In this document: one piece after another, positions 44,899 through 57,922 of the stretch
Layout of the letters: every line of letters starts with the position of its first letter
How positions within the stretch are numbered: position 1 is the first letter of the stretch
Assembly: GCA_039811225.1 (NCBI GenBank)
Contig: JBDHYG010000005.1
Coordinates: 60,118 to 124,117, forward strand
DNA: 64,000 nt
Source: JAFDXJ01 sp039811225
Lineage (GTDB): Bacteria; Bacteroidota; Bacteroidia; Chitinophagales; Chitinophagaceae
Direction: 5' to 3'
Notes under the pieces: model-generated
What the model saw: only the letters and a program-made list of their open reading frames with translations
What the model was told of the DNA's origin: nothing
The model's database searches: none
Translations under genes and position numbers: made by a program

Positions 44899-47427
44899 AT
44901 GAAAAAATGGAACCTGCTCCTGGTATGTTTACTCATGAGCGCCCTGGTTTTTTCACAAAAGAAAAAAGGGGCTACAGATACCGTGCCGGCAAATGGAGTG
45001 AAAAAGCCGGTACCCGCAGCTACAATGAAATCGGGCCCCAAAAAGTATGAAGATGTCATCACTGATAAAGCCATTACAAAGAAGGGTTTGTTTACGGTGC
45101 ACCAGGTTGATGATAAGTGGTATTTTGAAATCCCGGATTCAATGCTTAACCGGGAAATCCTGACAGTTACCCGCTATAGCAAAGTGGCCGGTGGCGGCAG
45201 TATCTACGGGGGAGAATTGGTAAATCAGCAAACTATTACCTGGGAGAAAGGCTTATCAGATAATATCCTGTTACGCGCTGTTACATTAATCAGTATGGCA
45301 GATTCTACCAATAAAATATATAAAGCGGTTAAGAATTCCAATGTGGATCCCATAGCCCATACATTTGATATCAAAGCCTATGGAAAAGATTCGAATAGCG
45401 TTGTAATTGATGTTACCGATTTCTTTAAAGGAGATAACCCTGTTTTCAGCCTGAGTCCATTTGTAAAAAAGCGTTTCAACCTGATGAGTTTATCCCCGGA
45501 CAGGAGTTTTATAGAGACCATTCATACCTTCCCTATCAATACGGAAGTAAAGACCACAAAAACCTATATCTCTGTTCCACCAACTACAAGTTTACCTCAA
45601 ACTGTTTCGTTGCCTGCATCTTATGCCGCCGGAGCTGTTACATTTGAATTAAATACATCCTTTATCATGCTACCGGCTAAGCCCATGCAAAAACGGTTAT
45701 TTGATCCACGTGTCGGATATTTTGCCGATAGCTATACCGTATATGGCGACAACCAGCAGAAAGTAAAAGACGATATATTTATTGTGCGATGGAAACTGGA
45801 GCCGAAACCCGAAGACATGGAAAAATGGAAAAGAGGTGAATTGGTAGAACCTCAAAAACCAATTGTATATTATATAGATCCTGCCACGCCTAAACAATGG
45901 CGGCCCTATTTGATCCAGGGAGTAAATGACTGGCAGAAAGCTTTTGAAAAAGCCGGGTTTAAAAATGCGATCATGGCAAAAGAATGGCCGGAAAATGACT
46001 CCACTATGAGCCTGGAAGATGCCCGCTTTTCTGTTATCCGTTATTTTGCTTCGGATATAGAAAATGCCTATGGCCCCAATATTCATGACCCACGCAGCGG
46101 GGAGATCCTGGAAAGCCATATCGGCTGGTACCACAATGTGATGCAATTATTGCATGACTGGTATTTCATCCAAACGGCTGCTGTGGATCCCAAAGCGCGT
46201 ACCATGCATTTCGATGATTCGCTGATGGGGCAATTGATTCGTTTTGTGTCATCGCATGAAATTGGCCATACCCTTGGCCTGCGCCATAATATGGGCAGCA
46301 GCAGTAAAACACCTGTTGAACTGCTTCGCAATAAAGCCTGGGTGGAAGAACACGGTCATACGGCATCCATCATGGACTATGCACGCTTTAATTATGTAGC
46401 ACAGCCGGAAGACAATATCAGTGAGCTCGGACTTTTCCCCCGTATTGGTGATTATGATAAATGGGCCATTCAATGGGGCTATACACCTACCAATGCGCGC
46501 AATGAAAAAGACGATGAAAAGATTACCAATAAATGGATATTGGATAGCCTGGGTTCAAACCCTCGTTTATGGTTTGGTACTGAATCCAATCCTTTTGATC
46601 CCCGCTCTCAAACGGAAGACCTGGGTGATAATGCCATGCAGGCCAGCACCTATGGCATAATGAACCTGAAACGGATTTTAAGCAATCTCCCTGTTTGGAC
46701 AAAAGAAGAGGCCGATAAATACGATAACCTGGAAGAAATGTATACGCAATTGGTCACTCAATATGCGCGTTATATGGGTCATGTGCTGAAAAACGTAGGT
46801 GGTATCTATGAAACACCTAAAAGTGTAGAACAAGCCGGTGATGTATATGCCCCTACGCCGGTAAATCTTCAAAAAGATGCCATTGCCTTTTTACAAAAAC
46901 AATTATATGAAACCCCCACCTGGTTATTGGATAAGAATATTCTGAATAAGTTCAGTAACCCGGTAACGAATGACCTGGTTGCCAATGTACAGGTAGGTAA
47001 TTTAAACAGCATGTTGAGTGCAGCCCGTTTAAATCGGTTGGTATTAAGTGCCAATCGTTTTGGCACAGCCAATACCTATGCGGTGGAAGATATGCTGACA
47101 GATTTGAAGAAAGGCATTTGGAGTGAGTTGGCCAGTAAAAAGCCCATCGATAATATGCGTCGCAATTTGCAGAAAGCGTATGTAGAAGATTTGATCAAAT
47201 TGATTTTACCACCAACAGGAACAGCAACAACCAGTTCTTCCTCTTCATTGATGTCTGCTTTTAGTCCAAATGTACAATTAACAGATGTGACTTCAATAGT
47301 TCGGGCACATTTGACCAGCTTACGGAATGAGATTGTAGCTGCTATTCCCGGGACTAGTGACAAGTTGAGTAAATATCATTTACAGGATGTAGCGCAACGG
47401 ATTAAGCAAGCACTGGAGCCCAAGTAA
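44899..47427 (+). CDS. secreted zinc-dependent metalloprotease (DUF4953/DUF5117 type)
   Basis: This 842-residue protein starts at ATG 44899, which gives a signal peptide (KKWNLLLVCLLMSALVFSQ); the ORF begins further upstream but those residues do not fit. The zinc motif HEIGHTLGLRHN (His453, Glu454, His457, His463) is the met-zincin form, with HNMGSSS after it and a likely Met-turn region, SIMDYARFNYV. Large Bacteroidota proteins of this layout are annotated as zinc-dependent metalloproteases with DUF5117, DUF5118 and DUF4953. A role in digesting surface or environmental protein is inferred. It is divergent from the TonB operon and ends with a clear terminator. Confidence 0.88.
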   Translation: MKKWNLLLVCLLMSALVFSQKKKGATDTVPANGVKKPVPAATMKSGPKKYEDVITDKAITKKGLFTVHQVDDKWYFEIPDSMLNREILTVTRYSKVAGGGSIYGGELVNQQTITWEKGLSDNILLRAVTLISMADSTNKIYKAVKNSNVDPIAHTFDIKAYGKDSNSVVIDVTDFFKGDNPVFSLSPFVKKRFNLMSLSPDRSFIETIHTFPINTEVKTTKTYISVPPTTSLPQTVSLPASYAAGAVTFELNTSFIMLPAKPMQKRLFDPRVGYFADSYTVYGDNQQKVKDDIFIVRWKLEPKPEDMEKWKRGELVEPQKPIVYYIDPATPKQWRPYLIQGVNDWQKAFEKAGFKNAIMAKEWPENDSTMSLEDARFSVIRYFASDIENAYGPNIHDPRSGEILESHIGWYHNVMQLLHDWYFIQTAAVDPKARTMHFDDSLMGQLIRFVSSHEIGHTLGLRHNMGSSSKTPVELLRNKAWVEEHGHTASIMDYARFNYVAQPEDNISELGLFPRIGDYDKWAIQWGYTPTNARNEKDDEKITNKWILDSLGSNPRLWFGTESNPFDPRSQTEDLGDNAMQASTYGIMNLKRILSNLPVWTKEEADKYDNLEEMYTQLVTQYARYMGHVLKNVGGIYETPKSVEQAGDVYAPTPVNLQKDAIAFLQKQLYETPTWLLDKNILNKFSNPVTNDLVANVQVGNLNSMLSAARLNRLVLSANRFGTANTYAVEDMLTDLKKGIWSELASKKPIDNMRRNLQKAYVEDLIKLILPPTGTATTSSSSSLMSAFSPNVQLTDVTSIVRAHLTSLRNEIVAAIPGTSDKLSKYHLQDVAQRIKQALEPK

Positions 47428-47454
47428 TCAAACTGAATTTAATACAAATTGAAG

Positions 47455-47486
47455 TCCCCTGCCAGGTATGGCAGGGGATTTTTTTT
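47455..47486 (+). terminator. intrinsic terminator of the metalloprotease gene
   Basis: TCCCCTGCCA and TGGCAGGGGA form a ten-base stem around a four-base loop, followed by eight T. It lies 28 bases past the stop codon. Confidence 0.92.
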
Positions 47487-47630
47487 GCAATCAAAGCAAG
47501 CAAATTATTTCTAAGCATGGTCAGTTGGGAAAAAAGAAAAGAGGGAGGTAAAGTTTTTATGACTATGATGAAAAACTGGACCAGGTATATGGTTATATGG
47601 GAATTGTTGTAAAATGAAAGGGTTTGGGAC

Positions 47631-47663
47631 AAAAAAAAACGCCCGGTAATAGTGCCAGGCGTT
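47631..47663 (-). terminator. intrinsic terminator of the rRNA operon
   Basis: On the minus strand AACGCCTGG and CCGGGCGTT (nine pairs, one G-U) enclose a loop and are followed by a run of T. It begins about ten bases after the 5S rRNA 3' end. Confidence 0.8.
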
Positions 47664-47672
47664 ATTTAAAGA

Positions 47673-47785
<113 letters not shown>

Positions 47786-47874
47786 AAAGGTGCTCAGGAA
47801 AAATGCATAAGCAAATTGCTGAGAAAATAAATTGAACATATTGGGATCAGACAAGCAAAGAGAAGAAAAAAAAT

Positions 47875-50693
<2,819 letters not shown>

Positions 50694-50927
50694 AAGTTTA
50701 AATTTAGAAATTGTAGTGATGTTACCACCACTATATTTGATATCTCTTTTGAGATTGCTTTTCCCAATATGTCAAAGATCTTCAATCAAATAGTATTGTT
50801 AGGTACTAATTGAACTGGAAGTGTTAAAGGATTTGAACCTGATTTTCGCCTTTACGAAACACTTATTTTAAAGAACCATTTTGATAAGGGCTTCTTATCA
50901 CCATTTTTCCCCTCTTACCTCAACTTG

Positions 50928-51001
50928 TGGAGGATATCGGAGTCGAACCGATGACCCTCTGCGTGCAAGGCAGATGCTCTAGCCAACTGAGCTAACCCCC
51001 C
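50928..51001 (-). tRNA. tRNA-Ala (TGC)
   Basis: The 74-base gene on the minus strand has acceptor stem GGGGGGT/ATCCTCC (with G-U pairs), AGCTCAGTTGG D-arm, anticodon loop CTTGCAC with TGC, and T-loop GGTTCGACTCC. CCA is not encoded. It lies in the 16S-23S spacer. Confidence 0.95.
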
Positions 51002-51012
51002 AAATGTATAAG

Positions 51013-51086
51013 TAGACCCGACCAGAGTTGAACTGGTGACCTCTACATTATCAGTGTAGCGCTCTAACCAACTGAGCTACGGGTCT
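51013..51086 (-). tRNA. tRNA-Ile (GAT)
   Basis: The 74-base gene on the minus strand has acceptor stem AGACCCG/CGGGTCT, D-arm AGCTCAGTTGG, anticodon loop CTGATAA with GAT, and T-loop AGTTCAACTCT. CCA is not encoded. It lies just after the 16S, 11 bases before tRNA-Ala. Confidence 0.95.
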
Positions 51087-51168
51087 AAACGGGTCAATCC
51101 TTACAGGAAATAAAGATCTAAAAATGAAAGGAAAAGAAATAACAGTTAAAAATGGGAGAGCAGACTCT

Positions 51169-52699
<1,531 letters not shown>

Positions 52700-52865
52700 A
52701 AATGTTGTTTGATCTGACTTAATCTCAAAATCTCGAAATTAACGTCGGATTTAATATTTATATCGCTCTTCCTTACCGTAAACTATAAAAATTTACGTAC
52801 TGTTATTTCTAATCTTTCAAAGAACTTTTGGCTTTTTATGCCACCCTCATTTTCATTTGGGGCTG

Positions 52866-52896
52866 CAAAGGTAGCCACCTTTTTTATACTACCAAA
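52866..52896 (-). promoter_or_regulatory. rRNA promoter P1
   Basis: On the minus strand TTTG, exactly 19 bases, then TACCTTTG: a perfect Bacteroidota promoter. It lies about 165 bases upstream of the 16S. The bases just after it (CAGCCCC) resemble those after the third promoter. Confidence 0.75.
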
Positions 52897-53012
52897 TAAA
52901 TTTAATTCTTTTTTTTCGCTCCCCGGATCCGTCTGCCTCTTTCAACGTTTTTTTGGGTATCTCTTTTTCACTAAATTCATTCCTCACAAACACCATTTTC
53001 AAAATGGGAGTG

Positions 53013-53043
53013 CAAAGATACAGATCAATTGTTTTATAGAAAA
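53013..53043 (-). promoter_or_regulatory. rRNA promoter P2
   Basis: TATCTTTG on the minus strand matches the -7 consensus; the upstream box at 19 bases is TTTT, one base off the consensus. Confidence 0.5.
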
Positions 53044-53126
53044 ATAAATAGACTTGTTTTAAGATTTTATTTTTAAAACATACACGAAAAAAATTCAATG
53101 AACTATCCGCTTTTCAAAACGGGCTG

Positions 53127-53157
53127 CAAAGATACGCGTCAAACTTTTCAGACCAAA
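53127..53157 (-). promoter_or_regulatory. rRNA promoter P3
   Basis: On the minus strand TTTG, exactly 19 bases, then TATCTTTG: again a full match. With P1 and P2 it forms three tandem promoters in the 516-base, AT-rich stretch between truA and 16S, where no gene is seen. Confidence 0.75.
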
Positions 53158-53215
53158 TATTTTCGAAAGGAATTTTTATTTGTGTATAACTTTCTTTTAT
53201 ATCAGCCTTGCACAC

Positions 53216-53974
53216 CTATTCAGACAACCTTCTAAAAACACCCGGTGGATAATGCACTTCTTGTAAATACAAGCCATGTGGTGGTACGGCAAAATCTGCG
53301 CGTGTTGCATCTTTCGCTGCTACAATATCCTCAAATTGTTGCAAGCTTAATCGTTCCCGGCCTACCGCCAACATTGTTGCGGTAAGCCCTCGTACCATAC
53401 CGCGTAAAAACCGGTTGGCCCGTACCTGATAATAAATCCGGTTGTTCTGAAATGACCATTCCGAAGCTTGTATTAGACATTGATTACTTTTTTGATCACT
53501 ACCCCGTTTGGCAAAAGAAGTAAAGTCCGTTGTTTGCAAAATAATCCCTGCCGCTTCCTGCATTTTCTCCTGTTGCAAGGTATAGGGATAAAAATAGGAA
53601 AGCTCTTGTAGAAAAGGATTTTTGGTAAGATGAATAGCATATTGATATTGCCTTGCATCAGCCTGAAAACGCACATGAAAATCAGGATCCACCTGAAACA
53701 GTCCATTAATAACGATATCCTCCGGCAGGATTGCATTTAGATGATATATATCCTTCGAGCGAATCGCTAAAGCTGTATCAAAGTGAAAAAAGTTTTGTAA
53801 AGCATGCACGCCGGTATCGGTCCTGGAAGCACCTGTTAATGCAATAGGTGCACGATAAAATATGTGTAGTGCTTTTTCTACTTCAGCCTGTATGGTATGC
53901 GCGTTTTTTTGCGACTGAAAGCCATGGTAACGCGTACCCCGATAGGCCAACTCCAGGCAATAACGCTGATACAT
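53216..53974 (-). CDS. truA: tRNA pseudouridine(38-40) synthase TruA
   Basis: TruA makes pseudouridine at positions 38-40 of the tRNA anticodon arm. The 252-residue protein has the N-terminal YCLELAYRGTRYHGFQ, the catalytic GASRTDTGVHAL with the essential Asp, and FLRGMVRGLTATMLAVG near the C-terminus. Length is normal. The stop lies close to the third rRNA promoter. It begins eight bases after the stop of the DUF4476 gene, so both are probably one operon. Confidence 0.95.
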   Translation of the reverse strand: MYQRYCLELAYRGTRYHGFQSQKNAHTIQAEVEKALHIFYRAPIALTGASRTDTGVHALQNFFHFDTALAIRSKDIYHLNAILPEDIVINGLFQVDPDFHVRFQADARQYQYAIHLTKNPFLQELSYFYPYTLQQEKMQEAAGIILQTTDFTSFAKRGSDQKSNQCLIQASEWSFQNNRIYYQVRANRFLRGMVRGLTATMLAVGRERLSLQQFEDIVAAKDATRADFAVPPHGLYLQEVHYPPGVFRRLSE

Positions 53975-53982
53975 AAAATTAG

Positions 53983-55158
53983 TTACTGGCTTATAAGCGC
54001 TTCAAACCGCTTTTTGTAATAGGCATCAAATAACATCCCTTCAAGGGATTTGTAATTGGCATAATCTATCACATTGGGATATAAAGCAGATAATAAATTA
54101 AACCGGCTGGCATCATTTAGAAAAAGACCGGATAAAGTTTTGACCTGATCCGTGGTAACACACCGGTCGCCGATAAATTTAATGGCTGCTGCAATCATTT
54201 TATCATCCGTTGACTGGGATACCATTTTTTTCCGTAACCTGTCCATATCATCTTCCGGGAACTGGTTGTTGCAAGTATTTCGTTGAGGGCCGAGATTTGT
54301 ATTTTCCGAAACGTTGCTGTCGCCTGTCGGTGGTTGCATTTCTTCCTGTTTATTCTCCTCCTCTTTTTTATTGTAAAAAGGATTCCCGTTTCCCTGTTCA
54401 TTTTTCTTGAGATCATCCTGAACCGGGCTATTCGCCTGGTCAACCGGGATGTTTACAATTTCAGTTTTACTTGTATTTTCTACTGGTTCCTGCTGCTTCT
54501 GATCTATCGGGATAGTGGCATAAATTGTATCCGTCTTCTGGCCATCGAAATCCAGGAAAATATAATGCAATCCGGTTTGATCATTTGTTTCTGCCATCTT
54601 GGAAATAGTATTGGCACCATTAGATACAGATGCAATTACTGACAGGGGATTTTGCATAACAGGCTGTTCGGCTATAGGAGTAGTTTCTACTTGTTTGGCT
54701 GAATCTTCTATAATTTTTGCTGTAGGTGTATCCACCACTGGTATAGCGAGCGTACTGTCATGTACAACATCTGATAACATATCAGTGAAAGCAGATTTGT
54801 TATTATCCACAGCCATAGTAGTCCCTGCCGTAATGATATTGCCGGTTTGCAGGTTGAGCAAGGCCCATCCTTTCTCACCTCTGTTTTTCAACAGAAAACC
54901 CTGGTCATTGTTCTCTACTTTACAGGAAAAGGAAATATTACCCGGTGTACCCGGCATATGTACCTGCAGGATATAATCATTATTGGTTAATTTAGGGATA
55001 ATCAGGTAACCAATATCCGTTGCCTGGTAAGTCTTTCCATTAATATCAACTGTAAAAGCAGCTTTTGTATCGGATTGGATATATAAAAAATGATTTTGCT
55101 GGGCAAAAGAATAAATAGCTGATTGTATAAAAAATATTGCCAGAATGAGTTGCTTCAT
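53983..55158 (-). CDS. exported DUF4476 protein
   Basis: This 391-residue protein starts at ATG 55158 (MKQLILAIFFIQSAIYSFAQ, a signal peptide). The N-terminal domain (about 25-110) is beta-rich. The middle (about 150-300) is Thr/Gln/Asn/Pro-rich and of low complexity (QQEPVENTSKTEIVNI and similar). The C-terminal domain (about 300-390, DDKMIAAAIKFIGDRCVTTD ... FEALI) matches DUF4476, whose function is unknown. It probably acts in the periplasm or at the outer membrane. It lies directly upstream of truA. Confidence 0.8.
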   Translation of the reverse strand: MKQLILAIFFIQSAIYSFAQQNHFLYIQSDTKAAFTVDINGKTYQATDIGYLIIPKLTNNDYILQVHMPGTPGNISFSCKVENNDQGFLLKNRGEKGWALLNLQTGNIITAGTTMAVDNNKSAFTDMLSDVVHDSTLAIPVVDTPTAKIIEDSAKQVETTPIAEQPVMQNPLSVIASVSNGANTISKMAETNDQTGLHYIFLDFDGQKTDTIYATIPIDQKQQEPVENTSKTEIVNIPVDQANSPVQDDLKKNEQGNGNPFYNKKEEENKQEEMQPPTGDSNVSENTNLGPQRNTCNNQFPEDDMDRLRKKMVSQSTDDKMIAAAIKFIGDRCVTTDQVKTLSGLFLNDASRFNLLSALYPNVIDYANYKSLEGMLFDAYYKKRFEALISQ

Positions 55159-55269
55159 GAAAGTCATTTTGCGCAAAATTAAGCCATTTGCAACCGAAAT
55201 AAAGCGAGTTTAACGATTTACATATGGAATAGGCAAAAAAGTAGAAATGAATAAATTGAAATAAAATGG

Positions 55270-55980
55270 CTACCTTTTTATAATCCAGCTATCTACTCGT
55301 TTTTTCACTTCCGATTTAAATATTCGTCCAATAGGGAGATTACGATCAGCGAGGAGTACTTCATTATCCTCAATGGCATAAATGGCCTGTATGGCTACAT
55401 AAAAGGATTTATGCGTTCGTATAAATAAATGTTTGGGTAATTTCTCTATGAGGCCTTTCAAAGTGATATAGGAAATAAATTTCTTTTGTTTAGTATGTAC
55501 GATCACATAATTGGCCATGCCTTCAATATAGAGGATGTCTGCAATTTCTATTTTTTCGAGTTTCTGATTTGTTCTCAGGAAGAAGAATTTTTTCCCCGGT
55601 GAGGTATTCTCTGTTTTTACATAATTCAAATAATTCAATGCCTTCATAGCCGATTTGTAAAACCGGGAAAAGCTGATCGGTTTTAGCAGGTAATCCAGTA
55701 CAGACAGTTCAAAACCTTCCAATGCATAATCCGGGAAGGCTGTAGTAAAAATGACAAGTGGGGGGTTCTTCATTTCCCGAACAAATTCTATTCCGTTGAG
55801 TTTAGGCATTTGTATATCCAGGTAGATCAGGTCTACTGTTCCCCCTTGCAACCATTTATCCGCTTCCATGGCGCTCTTGCAGGTAGCCAGCGGATGCATA
55901 AAATCAATTTGGTTCATATGTTCCAATATACCATTGCGGGCTATCGGCTCATCATCTACGATCAGGCAATTAATCTGCAT
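55270..55980 (-). CDS. LytTR-family response regulator
   Basis: This 236-residue protein has an N-terminal receiver domain (about 4-120) with the phosphoacceptor segment YLDIQMPKLNG and the FTTAFPDYALEGFE stretch. A LytTR DNA-binding domain follows at about 140-230 (ILYIEGMANYVIVHTKQKKFISYITLKGLIEKL, then FIRTHKSFYV). Such regulators bind direct repeats upstream of target genes. Its start overlaps the end of the LytS-type kinase gene by 11 bases, so the two form one unit. Confidence 0.93.
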   Translation of the reverse strand: MQINCLIVDDEPIARNGILEHMNQIDFMHPLATCKSAMEADKWLQGGTVDLIYLDIQMPKLNGIEFVREMKNPPLVIFTTAFPDYALEGFELSVLDYLLKPISFSRFYKSAMKALNYLNYVKTENTSPGKKFFFLRTNQKLEKIEIADILYIEGMANYVIVHTKQKKFISYITLKGLIEKLPKHLFIRTHKSFYVAIQAIYAIEDNEVLLADRNLPIGRIFKSEVKKRVDSWIIKR

Positions 55981-57025
55981 ATTGAATTATTAATTTAGTA
56001 TAATAAATATCGGCATTTTTTTCCACTGTCAATTCATGTTTTTCCGGATAAAGCAGGTTTAAGCGGCGGGTCAGGTTTTGGATTCCCAATCCCCCGCCAT
56101 TATAGACTCCTTGTTTTGACACTTCTGTCTCAAATGTATTTTCTACTTGTATGACCACTAACCTGTTCGACTCATTCTTTATCCTGATAGTTATTTTATT
56201 CTTCTTAGGATCCGGTTTGTTAGAAATATGCTTGAAAGCATTTTCCACCAGGGGAAGTATCAGTAATGGGGCAATTTTAAAATCCCGCACATTTTCGTCT
56301 ATCTGCATGTAAATATTCGTATCTTTTTCCAGTCGTAATCGTTGTATAGCTACATAATTTTGCAGGTAATTGATTTCCTTTTCAATTTCAATCTTATCTG
56401 TTGTGCATTCATATAACTGATAGCGCAACATTTCTGATAATTTTTCTACGGAAGCACGTGCCTCTGCATTTTTTTTATCTATTTGAAAATAGATTAAGTT
56501 AATAACATTGAAAAGAAAATGTGGGTTAATCTGAGAACGCAAAAAACTCAGTTCAGTAATGATTTTTTCATTCTCCACTTCACGCAGGCGATTCTTAATT
56601 CGAAAACTATCACTCATAATTTTTAATCCACCGCCTCCAAATGCAGCAATCATAGCCGACCAGGTGAATAAATTCAGGGTGAAGCGAAGTTTGGCTTTGT
56701 CCGCGGGAATTATTACAACAGTCGGATCAAAAAGTTTATCGACAGATCGTACGGCAAACATCATGATAAAACCAAATGCTGCTACCAGGCAAATGAGTAT
56801 GATGGAAAATTTCCAGTATCGTTTTTCATAAAGATAGCGGGGTACCAATACATACGCTGTTATATAAAATGGAAATGTAGCAATCAGGTTGACCATTAAT
56901 GCATTGGCCGCTTGAGGAAATATGGGCTGTGTCTTATTATGGTAAACAAAAAATGTAGTCATGCTCACCAGCGTCCATAGAATGACATGTAGTAACTTAT
57001 ATTTAAATAAAATTTTACGTAGCAT
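55970..57025 (-). CDS. LytS-type sensor histidine kinase
   Basis: This 351-residue kinase has four membrane helices in the N-terminal part (about 10-105: LLHVILWTLVSMTTFFVYH; LMVNLIATFPFYITAYVLV; FSIILICLVAAFGFIMMFA; LFTWSAMIAAFGGGGLKIM). The His_kinase segment LRSQINPHFLFNVINLIYF follows, whose His is the phosphoacceptor, and then an ATPase domain with LPLVENAFKH (N box) and GGLGIQNLTRRL (G box). It phosphorylates the adjacent LytTR regulator. No sensor domain beyond the helices is visible, so the signal is unknown. Confidence 0.93.
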   Translation of the reverse strand: MLRKILFKYKLLHVILWTLVSMTTFFVYHNKTQPIFPQAANALMVNLIATFPFYITAYVLVPRYLYEKRYWKFSIILICLVAAFGFIMMFAVRSVDKLFDPTVVIIPADKAKLRFTLNLFTWSAMIAAFGGGGLKIMSDSFRIKNRLREVENEKIITELSFLRSQINPHFLFNVINLIYFQIDKKNAEARASVEKLSEMLRYQLYECTTDKIEIEKEINYLQNYVAIQRLRLEKDTNIYMQIDENVRDFKIAPLLILPLVENAFKHISNKPDPKKNKITIRIKNESNRLVVIQVENTFETEVSKQGVYNGGGLGIQNLTRRLNLLYPEKHELTVEKNADIYYTKLIIQYAD

Positions 57026-57191
57026 GTGGAGGAGCCCTTAGTTGAATGGCAAATTAGCTTGAATATCTTGAAATCCGTCTCCTTTTGTTAAGAAAACAGG
57101 TGCATTTGTCAGGTAATTAAACCACTTCAACAGGCCGTCTTACAGTTTTAGGATTCTTATCGGATGGTTACTTTAAAAAATGGTTATCTCT

Positions 57192-57884
57192 TCATTCAGG
57201 ATCTTCAAACCATTTATTGGTATGAGCCAGTTTCAATATTTGTGATTTTGACTGGACATGCAGTTTTTCATAAATATTGGAAATATGTTTACGTACCGTA
57301 AAAACGCTGATGGATAACATTTCCCCAATTTGCTTGGCATCGAGGCCATTTACAGTTTGCTGTAGAATTTCTTTTTCCCTGTCGCTTAGAATTTCCGGCA
57401 GGGTTTCATTTCCTTTTTTGGTGGACGGGGTGGATGATTTACTGAGTAATTGCAATGCTTTACGGGCAATACCCGGACTTAAAGGTGCCCCATTCAATTC
57501 CAACACATTAATGACGGCATCCCGCAGGGAGGCGGCACTTTCATGCTTCAACAAATAACCGGAAGCCCCGGCTTTAATTGCTTCAAAAATTTTATCATCA
57601 TCATCAAAAGCACTTAATACGATGAAAAAGATTTGCGGGTAAAGAATTTTCGCTGCTGCAATCGTTTGAATACCATTCAGGCCGGGCATTTCTATATCCA
57701 TAAAAATAACCTGTGGTTGCACGGTGGCCGGCATACCTTTTAGTTCGCTCAAACAAGTATTGCCATTGGGTGCTATAAAAACAATTTTCCAATCAGGTTG
57801 TTCTTTTGCTTTTTGTAAAAATGTATTTCGATTCACGGCATTATCTTCAACCAGTGCAATCCGGATATGTTGATCTCCTTCCAT
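57192..57884 (-). CDS. NarL/FixJ-family response regulator
   Basis: This 230-residue protein has an N-terminal receiver domain (about 5-120), with VEDNAVNR and the phosphoacceptor in IFMDIEMPGLNG. A LuxR-type helix-turn-helix is at about 165-225 (LSDREKEILQQTVNGLDAKQIGEMLSISVFTVRKHISNIYEKL). It should be activated by the large propeller kinase encoded 39 bases upstream on the same strand, as is usual for HisKA_3 kinases and NarL-type regulators. Confidence 0.93.
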   Translation of the reverse strand: MEGDQHIRIALVEDNAVNRNTFLQKAKEQPDWKIVFIAPNGNTCLSELKGMPATVQPQVIFMDIEMPGLNGIQTIAAAKILYPQIFFIVLSAFDDDDKIFEAIKAGASGYLLKHESAASLRDAVINVLELNGAPLSPGIARKALQLLSKSSTPSTKKGNETLPEILSDREKEILQQTVNGLDAKQIGEMLSISVFTVRKHISNIYEKLHVQSKSQILKLAHTNKWFEDPE

Positions 57885-57922
57885 GTTGTAAAAATGCAGT
57901 AGAAAAAAAAATTGTACAATAC

